In this document: piece after piece, positions 1-8,228 of the stretch
Numbering within the stretch: the stretch's first letter is position 1
Layout of the letters: each line of letters starts with the position of its first letter
NCBI GenBank assembly: GCA_963771295.1
Contig: CAVYTB010000013.1
Span: 1,426,001 to 1,490,000 of the forward strand
Origin: Acidiferrum sp963771295
GTDB taxonomy: Bacteria > Acidobacteriota > Terriglobia > Acidiferrales > UBA7541
Length of the DNA stretch: 64,000 bases
Reading direction: 5' to 3'
The notes under the pieces: generated by a model
What the model saw: the letters and a program-made list of their open reading frames with translations, nothing else
Told to the model about the DNA's origin: nothing
The model's database searches: none
Made by a program: the position numbers and the translations under genes

Positions 1-10
1 ACCGGGAAAC

Positions 11-385
11 ATGAGTGAACATTCAGGAGAGGGCGGGTCGTGGAGTGAGCAGACGGAGAGGAACGCGTTGCGACTGTTGCTGTCGGATTTGATTCAACCG
101 GCGACGCGGGTGGAGTTGTTGGGATTGATGGACGAAGAATTGTTTGCGAACGATCTGCATCGCGTGGTGTATGAAGAGATGCGGGGAATGGGGCAGTTGG
201 CGGGCCGAGAAATGCGGAGTTTGCTGCCGGCACGGATCACGAACCGCGGTTTCCCAGAGTTTGACTGGGGCGAATTTCTGGGCTCGAAGGTTGCGAGCGA
301 AAAGGAGATTGAGGAGTTGTACGCGAGCGTGTTACGAATGATCGAAATGCGGCACCGCGACGATGCGGAACCGGGAGCGAACTGA
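11..385 (+). CDS. DnaG C-terminal / DnaB N-terminal-like small protein (possibly 3' end of a longer gene)
   Basis: The product is 124 residues if it starts at the ATG. Its central part (about residues 15-60) is a run of short amphipathic helices ending in a 'LHRVVYEEMR' segment. This resembles the helical bundle shared by the DnaB N-terminus and the DnaG primase C-terminus, where helicase and primase touch. The reading frame stays open upstream of the ATG to the window edge, so this may be only the tail of a longer gene such as dnaG. The stop is followed after 2 nt by a GTG start, so the next gene is probably co-transcribed. The domain resemblance is by eye and weak; the coding call is firmer than the function. 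Confidence 0.5.
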   Translation: MSEHSGEGGSWSEQTERNALRLLLSDLIQPATRVELLGLMDEELFANDLHRVVYEEMRGMGQLAGREMRSLLPARITNRGFPEFDWGEFLGSKVASEKEIEELYASVLRMIEMRHRDDAEPGAN

Positions 386-387
386 AG

Positions 388-1026
388 GTGAGGAAGAGCG
401 CGCGACAGATCGGATATCTGGCGGAGGCGATCTGTTTTGTTGGCTATGTGGGATTGTACATCTGGAAATTGCAGGTGCAGGTTCCCGGCTCGTGGTGGGT
501 ATTCGTGGTGTGGCTGGGCGGGAGCATCGTGTTGCGAAGGGATACGCCTAAAACGTTGGGATGGCGCGCGGACAATTTGTGGGCGGCGACGAAACGGGCG
601 TTGTGGTTTTTCGTCCCAGCGGCACTGGGGATTTGTGCGATTGGAATTTTTCTGGGGATGCTGCAGCGGGTGCCGGGACATCTGACGCAACCAAAACACT
701 TGTTTGGGTATATGGCGTTTTGCCTGCTGCAACAGGTGGCGCTGAATTCATTTTTGACGAACCGATTGTTAAGTGGATTTGAAAAGCCGTGGATTGCGGC
801 GACGGCGGCGGGAATTTCGTTCGCGGCGCTACATTGGCCGAACCCGGTGCTGGTGCCGTTGACGCTGGTTGGCGGGACCGCGATGGCTTGGTTATTTGCG
901 AAAGAGCGGAATATTTTGCCGCTGACAGTGGGACAAGCGGTTTTGGGAGCGCTGGTGTGGTGGGCGTTTCCGTTGGCGTGGCATCACTCGATGAGAGTGG
1001 GGCCGGGGTATTGGAATTATTGGTGA
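388..1026 (+). CDS. CPBP-family intramembrane protease homologue with altered catalytic residues
   Basis: This is a 212-residue integral membrane protein with about six hydrophobic segments; it starts at GTG. The C-terminal half follows the CPBP (Rce1-like, glutamic-type) intramembrane protease pattern. Motif 1 is normally EExxxR but here reads QQVALN. Motif 2, FxxxH, is present as FAALH followed by WPN, typical of the family. The His/Asn expected in motif 3 is replaced in 'TVGQAVLG'. Both catalytic Glu and the motif-1 Arg are therefore missing, which suggests a non-proteolytic member. Family assignment is good; loss of activity is inferred. It sits 2 nt after the preceding gene. Confidence 0.75.
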   Translation: MRKSARQIGYLAEAICFVGYVGLYIWKLQVQVPGSWWVFVVWLGGSIVLRRDTPKTLGWRADNLWAATKRALWFFVPAALGICAIGIFLGMLQRVPGHLTQPKHLFGYMAFCLLQQVALNSFLTNRLLSGFEKPWIAATAAGISFAALHWPNPVLVPLTLVGGTAMAWLFAKERNILPLTVGQAVLGALVWWAFPLAWHHSMRVGPGYWNYW

Positions 1027-1062
1027 AAGAAGTTTTCGTCATAAGAAAAGTTGAAAGAAAAT

Positions 1063-1090
1063 CAGATCCCTCGCTGCGCTCGGGATGACA
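1063..1090. repeat. Dispersed intergenic repeat, ATYCC...GGRATGACA family, copy 1
   Basis: A short element whose ends ATCCC and GGGAT are complementary, followed by GACA. Three more copies lie at 6345-6380, 17001-17035 and 26221-26248. Two copies have ATTCC/GGAAT arms instead, so the stem is kept by compensatory changes. Confidence 0.7.
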
Positions 1091-1142
1091 AAGTGGTGAG
1101 TGCACCCGCGTGAGAGATGAGGGTGGCATTCGGCGACGAGTG

Positions 1143-1165
1143 ATTCACCACAGAGGGCACAGAGG
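1143..1165. repeat. CACC(A/G)CAGAGG-type intergenic repeat, copy 1
   Basis: ATTCACCACAGAGGGCAC here matches ATTCACCGCAGAGGACAC at 11558. Both copies are in non-coding DNA. Function unknown. Confidence 0.5.
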
Positions 1166-1201
1166 AAGGCGACGGAAAAGGAAGAACAAAGGGTGCTCGG
1201 A

Positions 1202-1226
1202 GCCGAGCTGAAAGTCGGCCGCTACA
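1202..1226. repeat. Hairpin-plus-CTAC intergenic repeat, copy 1
   Basis: GCCGA and TCGGC arms enclose a short loop containing TGAAA and are followed by CGCTACA. Related copies lie at 8229, 17102, 20596, 21982, 29017 and 32217. They keep the hairpin but change the stem sequence. Confidence 0.65.
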
Positions 1227-1255
1227 TAAGGATGGTAGAAACATGGACGGCGGAA

Positions 1256-2761
1256 TTACGGGGAGTAGTGGTTGCGAGTGGTGGTTGAGTCCAGACTTAG
1301 CTCGAGGGTTTTAGCCTTAGTGATGTCAGTAGCGCGGCCGGCAATGCGCGCGAGGTGTCCGGAAGAGTCACGAATGGCGTAGCCGCGGTCGTGAATCCAG
1401 CGTTCGGAACCGTCGGGGCGACGAATGCGGTATTGAACTTCGAAAAAATCCTCACAGGTATCACGATTGAAAAAGATCAGGGCGCGGTCGTTGTCGTCAG
1501 GATGGACGGCATCGAGCCAAGAGTGCGGGTCATCGTAGAGACTCTGGCAGGAGCGTCCCCAAACTCTTTCGTAAGCGGGGCTGACGTAAAGCATGCGCTC
1601 CTCAATGACATCAATGAGCCAGAGAACGTCGGGGAAAGCAGCGGCAATTTGTTGAAACGGCTCGCGGGCGGCGATTGACGAGCGCTGGGCGTCGATGCGA
1701 TCACGGACTTCTTCATGAAGGACATCGACCGTTTGCTGAAGGACTGCGGTCTTTTCGTCAACGATGGCCTGCATTACACAATGGAGCCCGAGAAGATCCT
1801 CCTCAACACGACGGCGTTCGGAAACCCTGGCGGCGATCATCAAAGGCATGGTGCAAGCGACACAGACAAAGCTGGCGAGGAGGAGGGGTGCAGAGTGGCC
1901 GCCAGCAAAAGGCCCGAAACCGGCGAGAGATCCCCAAATAGCAAATCCACTGAGAACGAGATTGGTGCCTGCGGACTCCAGGGGACAGAAACGGAATGCG
2001 GCCGAGATGGAAAAGGGCAGACAAAGGAACGCTAGGCTGGTCCACTGCGGCCAAAGCAGCGAGGGAGGACCGAAGATAAGAACACAGAGAAGGCTAAGGC
2101 CAGCGAGGAGAAGGGACAGTTCGAGAAGTTCGCCGAGCGTGGAACTGTGGCGAGCGTTTCTGAAAACGAGGACAAGAAAGGGAGTGACGGTGATCGCGCC
2201 GAGGGTATCGCCGATCCACCAGGTGAGCCAGACAACGCGAAAATCGTGCCAATTGGCGAAGCCAGAGCTGCAGATGATGCAGACACCAATGGTTGCACTG
2301 ATAGCAGAAGCGAGAAAACCAGCGAGACAGACGAAACGGAAAACGTCTTTGGTCCTGTAGAAGGCTTTGGTGCCGTTGGCGAACTGATTGACGAGGTACG
2401 CGCCCGCGAAACCCTCGAGAGTGTTGCCGACGGCGATGCCAGCGGAAGCAACGACGGAAGCGTTGACATGATCATTGACGAGAAAAGCTCCAACCAGGAC
2501 GGCGGGCCAAGCGCGATAGCCGAGAAGAAGGAGAGCAGCGATGGAGATGCCCGTGGGCGCCCAAAGAACGGTGGCATGGGGATTCACATGGGCGAGACCG
2601 AGACCGAATCTGCCAGAAACGTAATAGGCAAGAGTGAGCAGAGAAAGCACAGCGAGATAAGAGAGGAAAGGCGAGGATGAATGACGCAGTTGCGAGCGCT
2701 CAGAAGGAACGAGGGACGAGTGCGGAACGAAAATGTGGCGCTCAGGAATCATGTGGAACAT
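1256..2761 (-). CDS. MASE1-PAS membrane sensor without an output domain
   Basis: The 501-residue protein begins with a MASE1-type sensory region of about eight membrane helices (roughly residues 35-320). It contains the typical 'LWAPTGISIAALLLLGYRAW' stretch and the 'TWWIGDTLG' segment. A predicted coiled coil follows (about 320-370), then one PAS/PAC domain (about 375-490) ending in 'RIAGRATDITKAK'. MASE1 proteins normally end in a histidine kinase, GGDEF or EAL domain. Here the protein stops about 15 residues after the PAC motif, so it could be a stand-alone sensor or a truncated gene. It reads away from its flanking plus-strand genes and lies downstream of the terminator at 2931-2970. Domain calls are confident; the signal and partner are unknown. 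Confidence 0.85.
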   Translation of the reverse strand: MFHMIPERHIFVPHSSLVPSERSQLRHSSSPFLSYLAVLSLLTLAYYVSGRFGLGLAHVNPHATVLWAPTGISIAALLLLGYRAWPAVLVGAFLVNDHVNASVVASAGIAVGNTLEGFAGAYLVNQFANGTKAFYRTKDVFRFVCLAGFLASAISATIGVCIICSSGFANWHDFRVVWLTWWIGDTLGAITVTPFLVLVFRNARHSSTLGELLELSLLLAGLSLLCVLIFGPPSLLWPQWTSLAFLCLPFSISAAFRFCPLESAGTNLVLSGFAIWGSLAGFGPFAGGHSAPLLLASFVCVACTMPLMIAARVSERRRVEEDLLGLHCVMQAIVDEKTAVLQQTVDVLHEEVRDRIDAQRSSIAAREPFQQIAAAFPDVLWLIDVIEERMLYVSPAYERVWGRSCQSLYDDPHSWLDAVHPDDNDRALIFFNRDTCEDFFEVQYRIRRPDGSERWIHDRGYAIRDSSGHLARIAGRATDITKAKTLELSLDSTTTRNHYSP

Positions 2762-2930
2762 TTCCTCTTGCCGAATTGCGGAGAGGCCTGTTCATACGCC
2801 TGAACCTGGTCGTGGAAGAAGGCGGAGGGGAACGCCCAAGTTAACAGGGGACAGCTATACTACCGGTGCGGAAGGGTGTCAACGGGAGAAGTTTTCAGTT
2901 GTCAGTTTTAAGGTTTAAGTAAGGAAAGAA

Positions 2931-2970
2931 GAAAAAAATCAACCCCACCTGCGGTGGCGGGTGGGGTTGG
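2931..2970 (-). terminator. Rho-independent terminator of the oxidoreductase gene
   Basis: Perfect 10-bp arms CAACCCCACC (2940-2949) and GGTGGGGTTG (2960-2969) are followed on the minus strand by a run of seven U. It lies just after the stop of the gene at 3014-4594. Nearby, 2890-2910 carries AGTTTTC-type repeats like those at 26185. Confidence 0.85.
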
Positions 2971-3013
2971 TCAGATGGAAGGTTGCGACGGCACACTGCC
3001 GCCTGCAGACGAA

Positions 3014-4594
3014 TTACCAGCCGGTGCGATATTGGCGGCTTAGGTACTGATTGGCTTCGGGGAAGTTGGTGACGCGCATGGAAGAACCGTCGTACGCGAT
3101 TTTTCTTCCGGCGCGCAGAGAAACGACGCCGAGGAGCATCACTTCTGTGAGTTGGGTAGCGTAGGAGAAAGGAGAAGCGGCCTGGCCGTGCCCCTTTCCC
3201 GTGGCGACCCAGTTGAGTTCGTGATCTTCGCCGTCGATGCGAGGCAGCTTTTGCGCAGGCATCTTGACGGAATCCTGCAGTGACTTGGGCAGAAGGCGCG
3301 GGTTGGCGCCGTAAGTGTCGTGCATCAGTTTGCCCTTGCTGCCGATGATGATTGCGCCGCCTTCTTTTTTGAGTTGCTCTTCGCCGAGTTCCACGGGTTT
3401 AGGAGGAGTGAGGCCGCCGTCGAACCAGGTTAGTTTGACGGGAGGCATGGAACCACGCGCCGGGAATTCGTAGAAGATAATACTGGCGGTCGGATAAGAA
3501 GCACCGTTGAAAGGACTGGAGACAGTTTCGACGGCGGTGGGCAAACCGAGATTGAGACTGGTCATGGAGACATCGAGTAAGTGGGCACCCATGTCGCCGA
3601 TGGCTCCGACGCCCCAATCGACCCAGCCGCGCCAATTGAAGGGGTGATAGATGGGGTGATAGTTGATGGCGGGGCCAACGCCGAGGAAAAGATCCCAGGA
3701 AAGCGTTTGCGGGATGGGGTAATTCCCTGCCATGGCGGCGGCGAGACGAGTGTTAACGGCAGCGGGATCCCACTTGAGAGCGTCGAGTGAGCCGGAGGCT
3801 GCCTGCGGCCGAGGAACGCCCTGAGGCCAAAAACCGACGGGCCGATCGGTCCAGACATGAACTTCGCGGACTTCGCCGATGGCGCCGGACTGAATGAGTT
3901 CGACAGCGGTTTTTGTATCGTTGAGAGAGCGCCCCTGATTGCCCATCTGAGTGGCGAGTTTGGGTTTGTCCTTAGCCTTAGCGGCGAGTTTGCGGCACTC
4001 ATCAACAGACCAGCAGAGCGGCTTCTGAACATAGACGTGCTTGTCGAGATCCATAGCAGCGAGGGCGATGGGCGCATGCATGTGATCGGGAGTAGCGACG
4101 ATGATGCCGTCGATGTCCTTTTGCTGCTCGAGCATTTTGCGATAGTCGGAATAGCGCTTGGCTTTGGGGAGATCGTTTTTGAGGCGGAGAATATTGTCGA
4201 GGCGAGCCTTGGCCTTGGCAGCATCAGCAGCGGACATGGGCTTAACCGCGCCGCTGGCATCAGGATGATCGATATGCTGCTGGAGGTTGGAGGCATCGGT
4301 ATCAAGACGAGAAAGCTTCTCATCGGTGTATCCCCAGTCGACATCGCAAAGCGCAACGATATTTTGACTGGCAAGATTGATGAGATTGCTGCGACCCATG
4401 CCGCCGACGCCAACGCAGGCAACGTTCATGGTATCGCTGGGAGGAACAAAACCGCGACCGAGAACATGGCGAGGCAGGATGGTGAAGGCAGCACCGGTGA
4501 CAGCAGCTTTGGTGATAAAGTCACGGCGCGAAACTTCGTTCTTCTTCTCCGTTAAATCGATATTCTTGCTGGGTTCGTTACAATTTTCACTCAT
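3014..4594 (-). CDS. Tat-exported Gfo/Idh/MocA-family oxidoreductase
   Basis: The protein has 526 residues. A twin-arginine signal (SRRDFITKAA, about residues 22-31) is followed by a hydrophobic stretch, so export in folded form is expected. The Rossmann NAD(P)-binding motif 'VGVGGMGRSN' lies near residue 62. The family's EKP-like catalytic segment appears as 'VQKPLCW', where the Lys is kept. These enzymes oxidise or reduce sugars or cyclitols; the large exported forms common in Acidobacteria and Planctomycetes have mostly unknown substrates. The ATG has a good GGAG site 6 nt upstream. It is monocistronic, with its own terminator. Family is near certain; substrate is not inferable. Confidence 0.93.
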   Translation of the reverse strand: MSENCNEPSKNIDLTEKKNEVSRRDFITKAAVTGAAFTILPRHVLGRGFVPPSDTMNVACVGVGGMGRSNLINLASQNIVALCDVDWGYTDEKLSRLDTDASNLQQHIDHPDASGAVKPMSAADAAKAKARLDNILRLKNDLPKAKRYSDYRKMLEQQKDIDGIIVATPDHMHAPIALAAMDLDKHVYVQKPLCWSVDECRKLAAKAKDKPKLATQMGNQGRSLNDTKTAVELIQSGAIGEVREVHVWTDRPVGFWPQGVPRPQAASGSLDALKWDPAAVNTRLAAAMAGNYPIPQTLSWDLFLGVGPAINYHPIYHPFNWRGWVDWGVGAIGDMGAHLLDVSMTSLNLGLPTAVETVSSPFNGASYPTASIIFYEFPARGSMPPVKLTWFDGGLTPPKPVELGEEQLKKEGGAIIIGSKGKLMHDTYGANPRLLPKSLQDSVKMPAQKLPRIDGEDHELNWVATGKGHGQAASPFSYATQLTEVMLLGVVSLRAGRKIAYDGSSMRVTNFPEANQYLSRQYRTGW

Positions 4595-5209
4595 CAGGGC
4601 TCCTTTGGAACGCCGCGGACATTATGACCCTGCGAGGGAAAGTTTGCGAAGCAGAAAAGTATAGGGTTGAGGAATTCTTGGGCGAGAGGTAATGAGCGAG
4701 AAAGGCAAGAAGAGTGAGTGGATTGAGGTCGAGACTGGTGCTAAGGAAAAAGGCACACTCGTGGCCGGTGAGCTACTTTTTTCGAATCCAAAGTTAGTCG
4801 TCCGAGGGTGGTCGGAGGCGGGTTGGTAAGCAGAGATCTTCAAAGGGGAGGAGCCTTGCGCGACGATGCTCGCATTACTGCTCTCTGGCTCTCGTAACAA
4901 TTCGGAACTGCAAGCAGGCTGTAAGGGCTTAAGAAATAAGGGTTTACTAAAAAATTACTGGAGCGCTTTTGACAAAATCGGGGAAAGTAGGGGCCAAGAA
5001 GTCCAATGATTTGCACACCGAATGCCGCGACGGAAGGTAGAGATCGGACTAAGCACTTTAAATACTTGAAGATGGAAGAGAATGGCGGCGCGCCCAAATG
5101 CTGGCAGGCCGCATGCTGAACTGGACTGCATCTGTCCAGAATGAAATTCGGGTGTGCCCCAGGAACTCCCGACAGATGATTCCGGGCAGCATGACTAGAT
5201 GGAGGATGG
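4595..5209. other. Gene-free divergent intergenic region
   Basis: This 615-bp stretch lies between the divergent oxidoreductase and PEP-CTERM genes. Short open frames exist on both strands, but none has a ribosome site plus a protein-like composition. It should hold promoters for both genes. The only candidate element I see is the sigma-54-like site at 5102-5117. Confidence 0.6.
5102..5117 (+). promoter_or_regulatory. Possible sigma-54 (-24/-12) promoter for the PEP-CTERM gene
   Basis: TGGCAG, 5 nt, then ATGCT gives GG and GC ten bases apart, against the consensus TGGCAC-N5-TTGCW. The -24 element matches 5 of 6; the -12 element keeps TGC. It is about 95 nt upstream of the start at 5210. Sigma-54 control of PEP-CTERM genes is known in other bacteria. 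A single imperfect match is weak evidence. Confidence 0.3.
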
Positions 5210-6229
5210 ATGAACTCAAGAAAGAGCACTATCTATATCTATGCTGTGTTGATCGGGCTGTTCGCAGTGGGCGGTCTGGCACCGGCGGTAATGGGCCAGT
5301 TACCGACACTGACGGCAGCCGGAATGGCCGATGGATTCACGCTAACCACGTTCGCAACGCCGTCACCGGGAAATACTGGCTGCTGCTTCGGGCCATTCGG
5401 CGTGGCTGTTGCGTCAAATGGAAACATCATCGTAAACACCGGGGCTGGGACACGGTTTGTGTTCGCAGACACGGATGGCCAGACGGTTGGGAGCGCGCTA
5501 TTTTCAGTGTCTTCCACTTCCGGGGTACAAGCGTACGCGACAGCGGGCGGCAAGGCCTACGGAGGAGATGGCCAGGGTCATTTCGTACAATTTAACTCCG
5601 ACGGAACCATAAACCACATTCTGACTGGAGTAACCACGGGCCCAGACTTGGGAATGTGGGGCAATCCAGTAACCGGCCACATCGAGGCCAGCAGCGGCGC
5701 GGGCCTTATCGACATCGATCCTCTCGCGAATGGCGGTGCGGGATCGTTTCGGGTGATCAACGCAGGCGGAGACGGGGATGGCGTCTCTGTTTCGCCAGAC
5801 GGCAAGATAGCGTACAGCGAGCAGGGCAACATCAATGGGTATGACATCGCGACGGGAAAGCTGGTATTCAGCGCAGGTGGATTCCCGAGCCCGGACGGCA
5901 CAGGTGTGATCAGCAGCACGAACAATCTGGATGGCGACATCATCGTCAACAACAACAATGGGGAAGTGGATCTGTTGGACCCCGTTACAAAGGCAATTAC
6001 GATAATCGCGGCGGGAGGATCCCGCGGCGATTACACTTCAGCCGATACTAACAACGGAACGCTGTTCCTCGATTTCTCCGACGTGGTTGGGCGCTTGTCG
6101 TGTGGAGCGGACTGCAGCATTGGTGGCCCGCCACCGCCAACGACGCCAGAACCTGCCAGCTTGATTCTGCTGGGCACCGGCCTTGCAGCATTGGCTGGAT
6201 TCAAAAAGAAGAAGCTAAGCCAGGCCTAA
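5210..6229 (+). CDS. PEP-CTERM sorted beta-propeller-like surface protein
   Basis: The product has 339 residues: an N-terminal signal peptide (about 1-30), a Gly/Asn/Asp-rich body resembling NHL/SMP-30-type propeller repeats ('GVAVASNGNIIV', 'GVSVSPDGKIAY'), and a proline linker. It ends in a classical PEP-CTERM tail: PEP near residue 312, a hydrophobic helix 'LILLGTGLAALAGF', and a KKKK cluster. Such tails are recognised and cleaved by exosortase, releasing the protein to the cell surface or exopolysaccharide matrix. No exosortase gene is in this window, but a large exopolysaccharide locus is. The ATG follows a GGAGG site, and a strong terminator follows the stop. The sorting signal is certain; the body's ligand is unknown. 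Confidence 0.9.
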   Translation: MNSRKSTIYIYAVLIGLFAVGGLAPAVMGQLPTLTAAGMADGFTLTTFATPSPGNTGCCFGPFGVAVASNGNIIVNTGAGTRFVFADTDGQTVGSALFSVSSTSGVQAYATAGGKAYGGDGQGHFVQFNSDGTINHILTGVTTGPDLGMWGNPVTGHIEASSGAGLIDIDPLANGGAGSFRVINAGGDGDGVSVSPDGKIAYSEQGNINGYDIATGKLVFSAGGFPSPDGTGVISSTNNLDGDIIVNNNNGEVDLLDPVTKAITIIAAGGSRGDYTSADTNNGTLFLDFSDVVGRLSCGADCSIGGPPPPTTPEPASLILLGTGLAALAGFKKKKLSQA

Positions 6230-6239
6230 GCTTTATCCC

Positions 6240-6287
6240 AAACAGGGGGTGAGCGCGGAAGTGCGCTTGCCCCCTGTTTGTATTTTT
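6240..6287 (+). terminator. Rho-independent terminator after the PEP-CTERM gene
   Basis: AAACAGGGGG (6240-6249) pairs with CCCCCTGTTT (6270-6279). An inner AGCGC/GCGCT stem extends it, and TATTTTT follows. Confidence 0.9.
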
Positions 6288-6310
6288 GGTTGGATGGATG
6301 CGATGGAGTG

Positions 6311-6349
6311 GAATCTGCTTTTCGAGAGATGCCGAGGAAAAGCAGATTC
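6311..6349. repeat. 13-bp perfect inverted repeat
   Basis: GAATCTGCTTTTC (6311-6323) is the exact reverse complement of GAAAAGCAGATTC (6337-6349), with a 13-nt loop. Its right arm runs into the dispersed repeat at 6345-6380. It lies between the terminator and the TPR gene. Confidence 0.75.
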
Positions 6350-6380
6350 CTCACGGCGCAGACTCCGTTCGGAATGACAA
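6345..6380. repeat. Dispersed intergenic repeat, ATYCC...GGRATGACA family, copy 2
   Basis: ATTCC and GGAAT arms are followed by GACAA. It is nearly identical to the copy at 17001-17035 over 34 positions, with differences at three places. It ends 15 nt before the next start codon. Confidence 0.7.
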
Positions 6381-6395
6381 CATTCGTTTGGCGGT

Positions 6396-7601
6396 ATGAA
6401 GAAGGAGAGCTACGTGTCGCGAAGAACGGTACTCGGAATTGTTTGCGTTCTGGTGGCATTCGGTTTGACGGCGCCGGCGCGAGGGGATTCCACTTCCAGC
6501 TACAAGAAGCAGGTGGCGGGAGGGCCAGCGGCGCAGGCGATTGGCACAGCAGTGGATGCACTGGATGCCGGGGATCTGAAGCAAGCACAGGCAGCAAGTT
6601 TGAAAGCGCTGACGCTGGCGCCGGACGAACCACACGCCCTGGCGTTGCTGGCGGAAATAGAAATGCGTCAGGGACACCAGGCGAATGCGCTGAAGTATCT
6701 GCAAACGGCGGTGGCAAAGAACCCCAAGAGCGCGGTGGCGGAAGAAGCGATGGGGCGGTATTTGGAAGAGAACAAAGAGTATGCAGCGGCGGAGTCGGCG
6801 TTTAAAAAGGCGATCGCGCTAGACCCGAAATGGGCGGCGGCGCAGATATCGCTGGGAGATCTCTATCTGCAGCAAGGCAATTCTGGGGGATCGTTGACGG
6901 CGTATCGGGCTGCGGTTGCGGTGGACCTGAAGAATGGAGCGGCACATCTGGCGTTGGGACTGGGCATGGCGGCGACGGGCGATGCGGAAAATTCCGAGAA
7001 AGAGCTACGAACGGCCGCCGGCCTGATGCCGAAATCCGCTCGACCACATGTGGCGCTGGGGAATTTGCTGTCGTTGAAGGGTGAGGATGGCGAGGCCATC
7101 GGCGAATATCAGACGGCGCTAAAACTGGATCCAAGAAACGTGGGGACTTACGTGCTGTTGGGAATGGCGCAAAAGAAAAGCGGGCACGCGGACCTGGCGG
7201 AGAAGACGTACCGGCAAGCGTTGGAGATTGATCCGAAAAACGTTGTGGCGCTCACAAATCTGGCGTGGATTGCAATGATGAGTCCCGGGCGTGCGGCGGA
7301 AGCGCTGGGTTACGCGAAGAACGCTGCGGAAGAGGCGCCGAAGATGGGTCCAGTGCTGGATGCGTTGGGGTGGGCGTACCACGTGAATGGCGAGAATGAA
7401 CTGGCCAGCCAGGCGCTGAAGCGAGGAGTGGTTGCGGCTCCGGACAATCCGAGGCTTCTGTACCACCTGGCGGTGGTATATGGGGCGCAGGGACACAAAC
7501 AAGAGGAACAGGCAACGCTGAGGAAAGCGCTGGCCACGAACAAGCCGTTCCCGGAGATGGATGATGCGAAGTCACGGCTGTCAGGTAAAGGAGTTTCATA
7601 A
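6396..7601 (+). CDS. Secreted tetratricopeptide-repeat (TPR) protein
   Basis: The protein has 401 residues. An N-terminal hydrophobic segment (about residues 10-30, ending near 'APARGDS') looks like a signal peptide. Most of the rest is tandem 34-residue TPR units, visible as repeated 'A...Y..AL.LDP....A...L' patterns. TPR solenoids mediate protein-protein contacts, often as scaffolds in envelope or secretion complexes. There is no obvious ribosome site, so the start is uncertain; the ATG at 6396 places the signal peptide correctly. No catalytic domain is seen, and the partner cannot be inferred from the neighbours. Confidence 0.85.
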   Translation: MKKESYVSRRTVLGIVCVLVAFGLTAPARGDSTSSYKKQVAGGPAAQAIGTAVDALDAGDLKQAQAASLKALTLAPDEPHALALLAEIEMRQGHQANALKYLQTAVAKNPKSAVAEEAMGRYLEENKEYAAAESAFKKAIALDPKWAAAQISLGDLYLQQGNSGGSLTAYRAAVAVDLKNGAAHLALGLGMAATGDAENSEKELRTAAGLMPKSARPHVALGNLLSLKGEDGEAIGEYQTALKLDPRNVGTYVLLGMAQKKSGHADLAEKTYRQALEIDPKNVVALTNLAWIAMMSPGRAAEALGYAKNAAEEAPKMGPVLDALGWAYHVNGENELASQALKRGVVAAPDNPRLLYHLAVVYGAQGHKQEEQATLRKALATNKPFPEMDDAKSRLSGKGVS

Positions 7602-7694
7602 GGTGGAGCGAAGCCGGTGACCTTGGTCGTTACGATTCTTCCCATGCGCACGCTTTTCTGAATTGCGGACGTCTAATATGTTGTTGGTGCCCGC

Positions 7695-7721
7695 TGTAGA
7701 TCCCACCCTTTGCCGTTCGAT
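7695..7721 (+). promoter_or_regulatory. ECF42-type promoter, copy 1
   Basis: TGTAGA (7695-7700), a 17-nt spacer and CGAT (7718-7721) precede the first DGPF gene. This fits the published ECF42 sigma consensus TGTCGA / CGA(T/C), with one change in the -35 element. The same arrangement occurs before the second DGPF gene. Confidence 0.6.
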
Positions 7722-7764
7722 CTACTCAAGGAAGTAGCAAACACAAATTAGAAGGAGAGAAACA

Positions 7765-8184
7765 ATGCGATGCCTGGTGATTGTCAAAGCGAATAAGGAC
7801 TCCGAGGCAGGGGTGATGCCCAGCCAGGAGCTGCTCACGGCCATGGGCAAATTCAATGAACAGTTGGTGAAGGCAGGAGTGATGCTGGCGGCCGACGGGT
7901 TGCACCCGAGTTCGAAGGGCAAGCGGGTGAAATTTCCTGGGGGAAAGCTGACGGCAACAGACGGGCCTTTTGCCGAGACGAAAGAATTGATCGCGGGTTT
8001 CTGGATCTGGCGGGTGAAATCGATGGACGAAGCGCTGGAGTGGCTAAAGCGGAGCCCGTTCGGCGACGGAGCGGAACTGGAACTCCGGCCAATCTTTGAG
8101 GTCTCGGATTTTGGGGAGATAGTTACGCCGGAGATGCGGGAGCGGGAAGCCAGGATGCGGAGGCAAATGGAAACGCAAAAGTAA
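7765..8184 (+). CDS. YCII-related DGPF-domain protein 1
   Basis: This 139-residue protein has a ferredoxin-like YCII fold. It carries the diagnostic 'TDGPFAETKE' motif near residue 66 and the following 'IAGFWIWRVKSMDEALEW' strand-helix. DGPF proteins are usually encoded beside, and transcribed by, ECF42-type sigma factors; their biochemical role is unresolved. It starts at ATG after an AAGGAG site. The C-terminus is a charged helix, longer than in the neighbouring paralogue (8344-8709), which shares the DGPF core. Family is certain; function is unknown. Confidence 0.9.
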   Translation: MRCLVIVKANKDSEAGVMPSQELLTAMGKFNEQLVKAGVMLAADGLHPSSKGKRVKFPGGKLTATDGPFAETKELIAGFWIWRVKSMDEALEWLKRSPFGDGAELELRPIFEVSDFGEIVTPEMREREARMRRQMETQK

Positions 8185-8228
8185 GAGGCGGTTTAGGTCG
8201 GACGAGCAACGGCGACGCCATGGAAGAT

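Noticed and set aside
4969..4974. TTGACA as a sigma-70 -35 box before the PEP-CTERM gene
   Set aside because: No acceptable -10 element lies 16-18 nt downstream.
4840..5229. 129-residue minus-strand frame in the region before the PEP-CTERM gene
   Set aside because: Composition is not protein-like, there is no ribosome site, and it would cover the PEP-CTERM promoter.
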